Under the pieces are notes generated by a model that saw nothing but the letters and a program-made list of their open reading frames with translations, had not been told where the DNA came from and made no database searches. Source: Hirsutella rhossiliensis (Eukaryota > Ascomycota > Sordariomycetes > Hypocreales > Ophiocordycipitaceae). From it: 64,000 nucleotides of DNA. The position numbers and the translations under genes were made by a program. Positions 1 to 10,505 of this stretch are shown here, one piece after another (within the stretch, counting starts at the first letter, position 1; each line of letters opens with the position of its first letter). The stretch is from assembly GCF_020360975.1 (NCBI RefSeq), contig NW_025408679.1, forward strand, positions 496,001 through 560,000, read 5' to 3'.

Positions 1-1682
1 CCCTTAGCGCCTTTACCTCGGTTTAGCGAAAAGGGATAGACCGGCCTAGGGGTATACGCGGCGAGATTATTTTAAGATATAGCCCTTTAACGCTTATAGG
101 ATAGGATAGTAGCTCTAGACTATACCTATAAAAGCGTACGCCGCGCTATAGAGTCCGGCGCTTAACGCTTATATTTAAAGCTAAAGCTAAAGGTATAGGT
201 AGCCGACTACTATATCGACCTATAAGGCTATCTACGCTAGTAGGGGAGACTATAGGTACTAGGCGTACTATATATTATAGAAGCTAAGGAGAAAGATAGA
301 CTACTAAAGTAAGATAAATAAAACGAGCTTTAAGGGAGGCTAGTCTAGCTTATCTATAACTCTAGCGTTATAGGTTACCTAGGTAAGCAGGGTATAGCAG
401 TAGGCTTTATAAGGGACTTTTACTAGCCCCTCCTATAGTACTACGTTCGTCGCTTCCTCTATAACTACGATATCTATAGCTATATAAAGATCTAAAGGGC
501 GTAGCTTAAAGGGCTACTTAAGTAGCTTCTAGTACTAGACCGGTTCTATATATATATATAGATAGACTTTATAATAGACCTCCCGCTTATAGAGGGTAGT
601 AACTACTATATATAAGTAATTAAGGACCGACTTAGTAAATTAGTAATACTAAAGCTAATACTATTTATAGATATAAAAGCTTATATAGAGCGCTTCTTTT
701 AATACTAAGCCTACTTATATAGCTAGCTAGCCTTTATTATAAGCGATAGAGGGTCGAACTAAACTAGCTACTTTTAGTAATACTTATACTAGCTACTTTA
801 AATTATATAGCTACTTAGTACGGCCTATTACTTATAGACTAATAAGGGACCTAAGAGGGTTAACTAAGAAGCGTAGGCGTACTTATAAGTAGTTATAGCC
901 TATAACTAAGTAGACTAAGACCGCTAGCTCCCTACTACCTAGCTCGCGCTAAATAGTAGACCGTAATCCTTTATTTAAATAGCCCCCTTCTTTATAACGT
1001 ATAGCTTTAAGCTGCCCTCCTTAATCTTATTTACCGCTAATATAGTAGTAGAGTAGTATAGTAGTACGTTACTAAAGAGCCGCGCTTCCGCGTTTATATA
1101 GAAGCTATAAGAAACTATAGAATACTATTAATCCGCGATAGCCGCGGCGGCGTAAGATTAAGAGCAGCACGCTAATAAGACTAAGGCGCTAGCGGATAGG
1201 TTTATAGTAGGAGATAAGGTATAGCTTAACCTCTATAACTATAGGTTAGTACGACTAAAAAAGAAACTAAACTAGCTATATATAAAGTTTATAGTATAAA
1301 GGGTTATTAGCTTATAAGTAGTTAAGCTTAATAGTCTCTTAATAGGGGTCTATAATAGGATTAACGTTAACCTCCTTTACTAAGCCTCCTTTAACCCGCT
1401 ACCTAGATAAGAAATAGCGGACGCTTAACCGCCCGTAATTAAGGTAGAAGGGGACAACGAATTTAAGGTCGAGGAGATATAGGCTATACGCTAAAGGAAG
1501 GTAAGCTAAGGGATACGCTAGGAGGTTCTCGTTAAGTAGCGCGGGTACCTTAACCCTACGTAAGAACCTATATATAAGTTTACGGGAGCTATAGCCCTCG
1601 ATAAGTTCGAGACCCTATATAGGCTAGTAGACGAGAATAATAGACTAATAAACTACTAGTAGTAGCCTAAACTAAGACTATA
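1..1682 (+). pseudogene. P pol remnant: integrase plus chromodomain
   Basis: Read through its RIP stops, 300-1010 resembles a retroviral-type integrase. A segment like DRFY-x-ID-FI-DLP (about 538-580) matches the first catalytic Asp region. The motif SDRGSN is legible at about 743-760 with its Asp intact, followed by STAYYL-TNKGPKRVN (HPQTDG-type block) and LPTT-LALNSR. Further on, DKV-LNLYNYRLVRLKKKLN resembles the integrase C-terminal domain (1215-1275). At about 1505-1610 EVLVK-RGYLNPT-EP followed by FTGAIALDKFE fits a chromodomain, with TAG/TAA at the expected Trp positions. RNase H or connection sequence probably fills 1-300, but I cannot delimit it. It cannot encode an active protein. 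Confidence 0.85.
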
Positions 1683-1749
1683 AAATAGGTAAAGCGGAGT
1701 AGGTAGTTACGGTAATATAAGCGTAATAGTATAAGTAGAGATAAAAATA

Positions 1750-2700
1750 GCGTTTATTTTAAAGCGGAGCCCTTAGACTTCCCGAGCTTATTTCTTATTA
1801 TTACCCTTACCCTCGCTATTATTATTATTATCGTCCTTATTAGCCTCCTCCTCCTCCTCCTTCTTAGCGGCGGCGGCGGCGCTCTCTAGCGCGCTAAGTC
1901 GGCCCTCTAGGCCTATAAGCTAGTTAGCGGCGGCGGCGGCTCTAGGGGCGGAGGGGCGGCGGCTAGCTCCGGCGGCGGCAGCAGGGGTAGTAGTAGTAGC
2001 GGCGGCGGCGGGCACGGCTATAGGGATCGCCGATAAAGCGACGGAGGCGGTGTCCCTAGTACCGGGAGAGTTAGTAGCGGAGGTAGGAGAGCGGAGGGGG
2101 AAGAACCTACTTAGGGATAAGCCCCTAGCGCTCTAGGGCGCGGAGGTTACGGTAGGCGGCTACGGCGGCGGTAAGGCGCTTCTTAGTAGCCCCCCGGGCC
2201 TACCTATACGCGCTAGCCTTCTAAGCCGACGCCGTAGTAAGTAGGACGGGAGGCGCCGCCTTATAAGCGCGGCCGGCACGCGTATACTAGTAATAACTAC
2301 CGCCGCGGCGGCGCCCGACCTAGTTAGCGTAAGGGAGCTCCTACGATATATACTATATATAGGGGGCCGCGCGAGCGGCTCTAGCCTAGACCTAGCGCTT
2401 ATACTTTAAGGAGTTAACGGAAGACGTCTATTACGCTCGCTTAGCCGTAGACTTACGGGGGTAGCGGAGATAGAGGCGGGGGCTAAGGGGCCGGGCGTTA
2501 CGGGTAGCGGCGGGGATAGCGTCGTTACCTTAAAGGGCGACGTAAGGGTAGCTAGCGTAGCGGAGGTAGTAGCGGCGGCGGTAGGCGCGGTAGTAGGGGC
2601 GCGGATAAGAGTAGCGGCAGCGGTAGAGTCGTCGTCGGCTATACTTAGCACGGCGTCGACGAATAACTCTATACGCTCTAAGAAAGAGGAGGAGGGGGAG
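1750..2700 (-). pseudogene. Antisense Ala/Pro/Ser-rich frame downstream of P pol
   Basis: This GC-rich patch sits between the chromodomain and the 3' LTR. One minus-strand stretch is open for 81 codons (2406-2651), starting MLSIADDDST and rich in Ala, Thr, Pro and Ser. A minus-strand frame further down (2220 to about 1790), probably the same gene after RIP stops, ends in a likely coiled-coil and charged tail (GLEGRLSALESAAAAAKKEE, then an Asn/Asp/Lys-rich tract). Its position and orientation match the antisense Zn-cluster genes of A, B, C and D, and the helix-then-charged-tail design is similar, but I could not read a clean Cys cluster here. GCG/GGC triplet runs also leave the plus strand fairly open, so the coding strand is an inference. 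Confidence 0.45.
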
Positions 2701-3288
2701 GGGGAGGTAGATATATCTATCGCGGAAGTTAGTATTATAGATTACGGCCTCCCGCTTTATAGGGCAGGGAACTTACTAGTTAAAGTTATTATTATTATTA
2801 CTATTATTAGGGCTATTATTACTACTATAGCTATTACTATAAGTATACGTTAATAGAGCGGCCTATATAGCTAGGAATAAACTAACGCCTTAAGTAAAGC
2901 GGAACTTACCTACTACTATTACTACTACGGTTAAAGAAGGAAGAGAAGGAAGGGAAGGAAGAAAGGGGGGATGCCGCCTTATATACCCCTTAGTAGAGGA
3001 AGCTACCTAAGGCTAAGGGGACGGGTAACCTAAGGCTTATATAGGTCTAGGCCGGCCGTTAGTTACCTAAGGGTATATATAATAAGTTACGCTCTTATTT
3101 AAACGGCTAGCTAGCCGATAAGTATAGAGCTAGGTTCCGGCTACCTAGGCTAATAGGTATAGGGATAATAGGGCTAGTAGGGCTAGCACGATTAATAGGA
3201 AAGGGTAGGGTAGAGCTAGTAGTATAGGCCTAATAGTATAAAAGCTATTAATAAGGTAGCGCCGCGCTACGCTTAAGGGAGGGCATTA

Positions 3289-3474
3289 TATAAGAGTCTT
3301 TAACTATTATAGGTTATAAGCTTAGGCTATAGCCTAAGCTATATAGTTACGTATAAAAGGCCGGATCCTATATATATATATATAGGCTAGCCGCGTATAA
3401 AAGAGCTCTAGATAGCTTATTAATATTATCTAATAGACGGTACCTATATATACGCCTCTACTTACTTTATAATA
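3289..3474 (+). repeat. 3' LTR of element P
   Basis: The 186-bp unit starts TATAAGAG (TGTAAGAG before RIP) directly after a polypurine tract (about 3277-3286, AAGGGAGGGC) and ends TTATAATA (TTGTAACA type). Two TATA-box-like TATAAAAG sites lie near 3352 and 3397, consistent with a U3 promoter. A second copy is at 59694-59877. Its last 18-20 bases are shared with the LTRs of element E. Confidence 0.7.
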
Positions 3475-3721
3475 ATAAGAAACTATAGAATACTATTAAT
3501 CTATAATAGCTACCTTAGTATAAGATTAAGAGTAGTATATTAATAAGACTAAGGCCTTAATAGATAGGTTTATAATAAAGGATAAGGTATAGCTTAACCT
3601 TTATAACTATAAGTTAGTATAGCTAAAGAAGAAGCTAAACTAGCTATATATAAAGTTTATAGTATAAAAGGCTATTAGCTTATAAGTAGTTAAGCTTAAT
3701 AGTCTTTTAATAAGGGTTTAT
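3475..3721 (+). mobile_element. Element Q, left fragment: integrase C-terminal region of a second P-family copy
   Basis: This block aligns almost base for base with 1101-1352 of P, the integrase C-terminal region, and is more heavily RIP-converted (P's CG sites are often TA here). The match breaks off at 3717-3721 (TTTAT) and resumes at 58253 (TCTAT), where the alignment to P continues from about 1350 to 1410. I infer that 3722-58252 was inserted into Q. Its 5' portion should lie left of P, outside the window. Confidence 0.75.
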
Positions 3722-4045
3722 TATAAGGGCTTTTATTTTATATAGGCCTAAACTAAGGTCTAGGCTAAGTCTATATATAAGTAGTTTCTATACTTATATA
3801 GGCTAGGCTTATACTTCCTTTTCTTTTCCCCTTTATAAATTATTAACCTTCTTTTAATAAACTATACTTAAGCTTATACCTTTACTTACTTTATAAGAGT
3901 ATTACTATTTATATAATAGTATATTACTACTTATATACTTAACCTACTTTTAAGATATATACTAAAGCTAGCCCGCCCTGCTTAAATACTTATACTTATA
4001 CCTACGCCCGCTTATATATATATATAACCCGTATATATATATATA

Positions 4046-4774
4046 GCAATAAAGGCTATATAATATATACCTCTTAATTCGCTTAAATAACGTATTTCCG
4101 GGCCTTAAGCTCGAAGTTATAATAATCGGCCCGTTAATTAACCTAGCTCCTCCTTAGCCCTTATAGCTATATAGGCGGCGGCGGCGTCGCCACCTTAATT
4201 ATATCCTACTTAACGATCCCTCTAACACTTAACGAAGCTAGCTACCCTAATAAAGCCGGCTGCCCTAACGAAGCCGGCGGCGCGCCCCTCCTACCGCGTC
4301 CTCCTCTTAATCCCCTTCCCCTTATATTTCCTTAAGCTAATAATCCTTATTATAACGCTATAAGAGACCGCGGGCTATAGCTAAGTTTATTAATCTCGTT
4401 GCGCCCCTAGCGCATTTAAACGCTTATATTAAGCCGCCTTAAGCTAGCCTAACTTAAATTAGGTAGCTAGGATACCCTTATAGCTAGCTATAACTATAAT
4501 ACTATCTATAATACCGTCTATAATACTATTTATAATACTATTTATAATGCTATCTATAATACCCTTACTATAAAGGAGCTTAGTATAGGTAGCTTATTAT
4601 TATAGGGCCGGCTATATATAATAGTAGTAATATTAAGTTCGCGGATTTATAGTAATAGCTCCTTAAGGTCTTAATAGTAGTAATTAATATTAAATTTACT
4701 TAAAAATAGGGGGGGGTCTTTACTAATAGCTTCTTAAGCTACTATCGTAAGAGAATATTATACTTTTTAAGCGT
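4046..4774. other. T interior, left part, with GC-rich patch and 12-bp tandem array
   Basis: No coding sequence recognised. The patch at 4160-4330 is richer in CpG and GGC triplets than its surroundings and contains two similar AAGCCGGC segments (about 4254 and 4276). Confidence 0.5.
4499..4563. repeat. 12-bp tandem repeat
   Basis: Five to six imperfect copies of AATACTATCTAT. Differences between units are mostly C/T and A/G transitions. Confidence 0.8.
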
Positions 4775-5347
4775 TAACCTCTAAAGGTATATAAGAAAAA
4801 GCGGAATTTTAGGAAATCAAGGAATTATATAAGACTACGTGATAGAGGGGAAGAAGGAGTATAAGGTAGGATTTTCAATAGAATTTATTAGTAGTATATT
4901 AGTATGTGGAAGAGGTGTCCGAGTTAATAATTCTCTATCTATCTACCAGCGGACATGCTGTCTTATATAGACAATTGTAGCTAAACGGAAGAACCTTTCG
5001 GGACTAGATTTAGGCTGCCGTATAGCCCTAAGACTAAGGAATTCCGTGATACCTCGAGTGAATCTAGAAGTGTCTTGGTTCCACTGATATTCGTGTTTAA
5101 AGGAGGTTGGTCGTGCCGGTGTTCTTAAGAGGTCTTAGCTAGCATTCTAAGCTAGCTCTGTTCCTTCGATTCCCGATTGTACGATAACCGGCAACCCGTT
5201 TAATGCATAATGACATGCAAATTAACGAGCGATTCCTGCTCTATAAGATAAGATTTTGTCTATAATTAATATACTACTTATTGGCTTATATAATCGGGAG
5301 AGTATATTATAGCTGCTTTATTTATAGTAGGAACACCGTTCCTTACA
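4775..5347 (-). repeat. K1 3' LTR
   Basis: 573 bp, the same length as its partner at 9571-10143. Most differences are C/T or G/A (RIP type), but a few are transversions, for example near 5200 (TTTAA versus TAAAA) and 5315 (GCTGCTT versus GCTGATT), so the copy is not brand new. On the minus strand it begins TGTAAGG and ends GGTTA, which is GGTCA before RIP, giving canonical TG...CA ends. Confidence 0.9.
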
Positions 5348-5739
5348 GCCTCCCTTAAAGAGTAGATTTATATACTCTTTACTAATTTATTTATAGTAGT
5401 ATATATATAGGTAAAAACCTAATTTAGGAAAACCATTCTTATACCTTAATAGGATATATAAAAACCTATTCTTTCTTAGGAAAAAATCCTTAGGTATATA
5501 CTAATAGAAAAACCTATAGTAGGAAAAATCTATAGTTATAATAATTATTTATAGGATAACCTTATATAAGGTAAAACCTATTATTGCTAGGAAAATCTTA
5601 ATAGATAAAAACCTAGTAAATATTTCTCTAGGAAACCTAAAAGGAAAAACCTAGTAGGGAAAGATATAGAAAGCATAAGAAATATCTAAAAACCCCTTTT
5701 AATTGCTTAGGAACTTATATTAAGGATAGACCGTCTCTA

Positions 5740-7250
5740 GATTTATAGAGTAATTTAGGTCTTAATTCCTTCGTAAAAATATCAGCTATATTATCTTCTA
5801 ATTTAGGTATATAAAAGCTCTAATTTCCTTCTCTTATACTAGTTCTAGTATAGTAATAGGCTAATCTTATATACTTAGACCTTTTATAAAATTCCGGATT
5901 TTCTGCTAATTTAATAGTAGTAGTATTATCCGTTAAAATAGGAGGTATAGTATTAGGAATCTTAATAGATAGATCCTTAGTAATATTTTTAAAAAGTATA
6001 TTTAAATAAATAGCTTCTTTATTTACCTCCCTAAGGCTAATATACTCTGCTTCGTAGGTAGAAAGGGCAACGGCTTTCTGCTTAAAGCAAGCCTAGCTTA
6101 TTATATTATTATATATATAAAAACAGTAACCGGAAAAGGATTTTCCGTCCGTTAAATCCAACGCCTAGCTAGAGTTAGTAAAACCCTTTATATATAGATA
6201 GGTAAAAGGGATATTGCAATTATATTTAATCTTTAGGCTAGGGAATTTATTTAAATATTTCTAAATTATATTTAAAGCCTTAAAATACGTCTGGTCGGGC
6301 TTAGCCGCGAATCTAGCGCAGGAAATTACAGAATATAAGATATCTAGCCTAGTAAATAAGGCTAAGTATAATAGAGATCCTATTTCTTTCTAAAATTGCA
6401 ATATATCTTCCTTAGAAGGTAATTCCTTTGCTTTTATAAGCTTAAAGCTTACTATAGCGGGTAAATTCGAAGTTCCTAAACCTTCTTTATTAAATTCCCT
6501 AATTTATTTAAGGTATAATTTTCTTAGGATATATATAGCTCTTTATTTTCTCGGTTTATTATAATATTTAGACCTAAGAAGTCTTTTATATCTCTTAAGA
6601 TAGTAAAATCTAGGAATTTAGATAATTCTTTAAATAATCTTTCTTCTATTATAGATTTAGAGGGCCCTACTATAAGAAAGTCGTCGACGTGAATTACTAA
6701 GGCTATACTATAGTCCTTATTTATAAATACTCCTTTATCTATTAAAAGAGGAAGAAATCCGAGATTATTTAGTATAATTTTTAAATGATTATACTAGAGC
6801 TTAGGACTTTGTTTTAGGCTATATAATGCTTTCTTTAGCTTTGCTTTAATTTAACCGGTTTTATATAGGTCTAGGAATTTAGTTAATTTAATTCCTTTAG
6901 CTCTATAAGCTAATCTATATTTTAAATAATATTCTTTAAGAGCGTATTCTTCGTAGCCTATAGGAAGATCGATATATACTTCGCTATCTATATCGGTATA
7001 TACGAAGGCATTTATTATATCTATCTATAAAGCTTCGAATTCGTAGATAATAGCTAAAATAAGCAGAATTCTAATAGATTCGGGTCTAGCCGTAGTCGAG
7101 AAGGTATCTAGGAAATCTAAGCCATAGATCTACTTAAATCCCTATATTACGAAACGGGCTTTATATTTTATTATATTATTTTAACTATCCTTCTTAATAG
7201 TATAGACCTAGCGGCCTCCTATAGCCTCCCTATCCCTAGGGAGGTAGGAA
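5740..7250 (-). pseudogene. K1 reverse transcriptase and RNase H region
   Basis: On the minus strand the reverse transcriptase core HVDDFLIVGP is legible at about 6664-6693, with both catalytic Asp residues intact because they are coded GAC GAC, which contains no TpG. Downstream, KQKAVALSTYEAEYISLRE (about 6030-6085) is the conserved copia RNase H block. It is followed by ILTDNTTTIKLAENPEF and SKYIRLAYYYTR (5845-5950), where the last motif normally has His instead of Tyr. Several in-frame TAA/TAG codons interrupt the frame. Not functional as it stands. Confidence 0.85.
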
Positions 7251-7619
7251 AATTCCTAAGTTTTATATTTAATTAGCTAGATAATTTCCTTAATTATAGC
7301 TTCTTTCTAAAATGCTATTTCAGGGCTATTTATTGCCTGTTTATAGGTCTTTAGAATTTTTAGATCCTGATTTTCTATACTAGCTAGAATTAACTCTATA
7401 AAATCGCAGTTTAGAAATAAATTAATATTAGGGTATTCGATATAGTTAGAATCGAACCCTTCCGGCTTCTTAGGTAATTCTACTACTATTTTACTAGTAG
7501 TAGGAATAGGATCGTTATTTAAAGACTCTTCTTCTATAGAGGGCGAGGGACTTTTATCTCTAGGTTCTCTAGTAGCTTCCTCTATAGGGATATAGTTTTC
7601 TATAGGACTTTTAAATCCT

Positions 7620-8270
7620 ATCGTAGAATGCGGTGATCTATTATATAAATAGGTAGCTGTTAAAACAGCTTCTCCCTATAAGTATTTAGGAAGCCTAGTA
7701 GTAAATAAAAGAGCTCGTACTTTTTCTAATATTATACGATTTATTCTTTCTATTCTACCGTTAGATTTAGGCGTCCTAGGAGGACTAGAATTAAAGGTAA
7801 TTCCTTCCTTTTCGTAGTAGAGCTTTATTTTATATATAAATTCTTTAGCATTATTAGAAAATGCTTCTCTAATCCTAGTATTTTTTAGGTTATTTTCTAC
7901 CCTATTTTTAAATTCTAGGAACCTATCTAAAGCTTCCCCTTTTCTTCGAAGAAGGTATATTTCTAGATATCGGGTTCCTAAGTCTAGGAAAGAAATATAA
8001 TAGTAATATTTATTATAAGTAGGCACTTTAATTAGCCCCTAAATATCTAATACTATTTTTTTAAAAAAAAATAAGACTTATACGAGGTTATTTATTAACC
8101 CTATTCGTTGCTTTAGCTCTAATATATATTTCGCACTACCTTATTTTATTTTCCTCTTCTAGAGGCATTTTTATATCCTTATTATATCTTTTTAATATTT
8201 CTAAAATAGCCCTACTATTTATATGCCCTAAGCGTAAGTGCTAAGTATAAAAATTTATATTCTTTGCTTT
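7620..8270 (-). pseudogene. K1 integrase
   Basis: The clean part is an open stretch of 116 codons at 7676-8026. It contains the first catalytic Asp (ISFLDLGTRYLEIY), SNNAKEFI where active copia integrases have SDNAKEF (second catalytic Asp to Asn, a TpG-to-TpA change) and RTPKSNGRIERINR with the catalytic Glu. It ends at a TAG replacing the Trp of the W-GEAV motif, and the frame then continues GEAVLTATYLYNRSP down to about 7625. Upstream (8085-8265), QHLRLGH and a later C-x2-[Y] pair fit the N-terminal HHCC zinc region. The Asp-to-Asn change alone would abolish activity. Confidence 0.88.
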
Positions 8271-8559
8271 TAAAGACGTAATAAGGATCGATTGGCTTTC
8301 TAATAAAGGTTCTATAGGAATATAATATAATTTATTTCTAAGAAATCCTTTAGTAAGGACCTTAGCCTTATTATCTAATAAAAGGACTTTATTTCCTCCT
8401 ATTAAGGCATAGGTATTATTAAAATAAGATTGGGATAGTATATTTACCCCTAATTCGGGTATATAAAAGCAGTCTCGAAGGATATACCTTTTTCTACTAT
8501 ACGGGAACTTAAATACTAAGTCCCCCTTTCCTTTTACTAATATAAAGGAAGCTTTTCCC

Positions 8560-8665
8560 TAGCAAACTTTAGACTTAATTTCTTTATAGTTAATAAGGAA
8601 ATTCTTATTAGATACTATATGCCTAGTAGCTCCGGTATTATATATAAAATCAAAGATCCTTTTAT
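8560..8665 (-). pseudogene. K1 aspartic protease active site
   Basis: Minus-strand translation gives FDFIYNTGATRHIVSNKN, the copia protease D-[ST]-G-A-T-x-H motif with the catalytic Asp changed to Asn (GAT to AAT after T, RIP type). The rest of the domain runs to about 8440 (GKGDLVFKFP). Confidence 0.8.
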
Positions 8666-8829
8666 TCTTATAACTAGAAATCCTCCTTCTCTTGCCTTTA
8701 AGACTAATTCCTTTATTCTAGGAATCGAGGCTTTTAGAGGTCCTAAAGAGAGTCTTTATTAGCTTCTACTATAGGGGTAATTATAGAGGTTAAAATTACC
8801 TCTAAATCCCTTCGTATTAGGAAGGCTTT

Positions 8830-9400
8830 CTCCGAAGATTCGTCTATATCCTCTATTCTTCTAGCTTCGTCTAAAAGACTAGCTATAAGGGTTTCGAGGG
8901 TAAACGCCGTAGAATTATACCTAAGGCTCTGCGTAATATTTATAATAGCTTCTAAATTCCTTATTAAGGCAATTAAGAATCCATGCTATAAGAATAACTT
9001 CTAGAATTTCTATATTACGGGATTTTAAATCCTCGTAGATTTCCTTTACCTTATAAAGATATTTCTCTAAATTAGAGTCCGAGGGACTAAGATTAAAGAG
9101 CTGCTTAATAAGCAGATAATTCGACGAAAAGTTCGACGGATTATATAGCTTTTTAAGCTTATCCTACGCTTCTTTAGCATTTTTTAGATGCCGAATTTGC
9201 ATTAAGGGACTATCTTCGACTCGAAGGAATATTATAGATAAAGCCTCCGTAGTCTATATATAATTTGCTTGCTCTAGAGCAGCAATAAGCTTTTCTTTTA
9301 TAAGGATAGCTTCTATCCTCGTAGTCTATAAGGTATAATTTAAATTTCCTTAAGTCTAGTAAATTCGTATTCTTTCTATCTACCCATTTTATATAAATTC
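8830..9400 (-). pseudogene. K1 gag (UBN2-like) remnant
   Basis: Minus-strand reading gives IKWVDRKNTNLLDLRKFKLYL near the N-terminus, then LNAIRHLKNAKEAWDKLKKLYNPS and a charged YLYKVKEIYEDLKS segment. This is the pattern of fungal copia capsid proteins. The N-terminus is not defined and several TAA/TAG codons occur. No clear CCHC knuckle could be read between gag and protease. Confidence 0.65.
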
Positions 9401-9570
9401 GGTATTATTTCGTTCGTAGGATCGAGAAGTCTAGACGGGAGTTTAAGAGCGTAGGAAGGTAAAAGAAGTCAGGGGGAATTTCGAAAGGAATTTTAATTGA
9501 ATATTTCGACGAGGAATTTCAAAGGTATAAGTAGTTGATTTCCCGGCTTAAAAGGAGTAAGCCGGGCTTA

Positions 9571-10143
9571 TAACCTCTAAAGGTATATAAGAAAAAGCGG
9601 AATTTTAGGAAATCAAGGAATCACGTAAGACTACGTAATAGAGGGGAAGAAGGAGTATAAGGTAGGATTTTCAATAGAATTTATTAGTAGTGTATTAGTG
9701 TATAGAAGAGGTGTCCGAGTTAATAATTCTCTATCTATCTACCAGCGGACATACTGTCTTATATAGACAATTGTAGCTGAACGGAAGAACCTTTCGGGAC
9801 CAGATTTAGGCTGCCGTATAGCCCTAAGACTAAGGAATTCCGTGATACCTCGAGTGAATCTGGAAGTGTCTTGGTTCCACTAATATCCGTGTTTAAAGGA
9901 GGTTGGTCGTGCCGGTGTTCTTAAGAGGTCTTAGCTAGCATTCCAAGCTAGCTCTGTTCCTTCGATTCCCGATTGTACGATAACCGGCAACCCGTAAAAT
10001 GCATAATGACATGCAAAATGACGAGCGATTCTTGCTCTATAAGATGAGATTTTGTCTATAATTAATATACTACTTATTGGCTTATATAATCGGGAGAGTA
10101 TATTATAGCTGATTTATTTATAGTAGGAACACCGTTCCTTACA
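9571..10143 (-). repeat. K1 5' LTR
   Basis: 573-bp partner of 4775-5347, same orientation. Confidence 0.9.
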
Positions 10144-10342
10144 TAACCTAGCTTAAAGGCGTTAAAGGATCGTATATATATAAGGCAGCCTAAGTTAGTA
10201 TATAAATCGCCCGCTATAAGGCCGTAATAGCTATAGCTCCTATATTAGTAAAGGTATCGTAGGTATTATAAGTATTATCTAATATATTAAGAAGGGAGAG
10301 AAGGGGGTTTATTATAGCGCTAGTAATAGCTTTAAATTTAGT

Positions 10343-10505
10343 ATATATATATAGGTTATATATATAGTTTATATATATATATAGGTTATATATATATATA
10401 TAGGTTATATATATATATATAGGTTATATATATATATATATAGGTTATATATATATATATAGGTTATATATATATATATATAGGTTATATATATATATAT
10501 AGGTA
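10343..10505. repeat. TA-rich minisatellite
   Basis: About eight tandem units of AGGTTATATATATATATAT type, differing in the number of TA steps. A short inverted counterpart (TATATATATATAACCC) lies at about 4011-4045 in the other arm of element T, so the array expanded from sequence inside T. Confidence 0.9.

Larger units (their letters stand above)
1..3474 (+). mobile_element. Element P: 3' part of a chromodomain Ty3/gypsy retrotransposon, RIP-mutated
   Basis: The plus strand carries, in order, integrase, an integrase C-terminal region, a chromodomain, an antisense GC-rich reading frame, a polypurine tract and a 3' LTR. The 5' part lies outside the window. All reading frames are broken by TAA/TAG codons where related proteins have Gln or Trp, as expected from CpA-to-TpA mutation on both strands. 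The LTR is followed by ATAAG (3475-3479), a candidate target duplication whose partner would be upstream of the window. Immediately after that comes a second copy of this element's own integrase region (3475-3721), so P inserted into a relative. It keeps more CpG than A, B or D. Confidence 0.85.
4775..10143 (-). mobile_element. Copia element K1, minus strand, relatively young
   Basis: Two direct repeats of 573 bp (4775-5347 and 9571-10143) flank a minus-strand Ty1/copia gene order: gag, protease, integrase, reverse transcriptase, RNase H. A polypurine tract (AAGGGAGGC on the minus strand, 5348-5357) lies next to the left LTR, which is therefore the 3' LTR. K1 still has many CA/TG dinucleotides and CAA codons, so RIP is incomplete. 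It sits inside element T. The 5-mer TAACC occurs at both outer edges (4775-4779 and 10144-10148) but also at the inner edge of the right LTR, so the target duplication is ambiguous. Confidence 0.9.

Noticed and set aside
4499..4563. 12-bp array as a coding repeat or telomere-like array
   Set aside because: The unit does not resemble fungal telomere repeats (TTAGGG type), and the surrounding frames are closed.
10144..10148. TAACC as the target duplication of K1
   Set aside because: The same 5-mer also precedes the right LTR internally, and treating it as part of the LTR gives TG...CA ends after undoing RIP. The evidence is split, so no duplication is claimed.
10343..10505. Possible CRISPR-like or centromere-like array
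   Set aside because: Units are simple TA runs with no unique spacers, and the context is a fungal DNA transposon.
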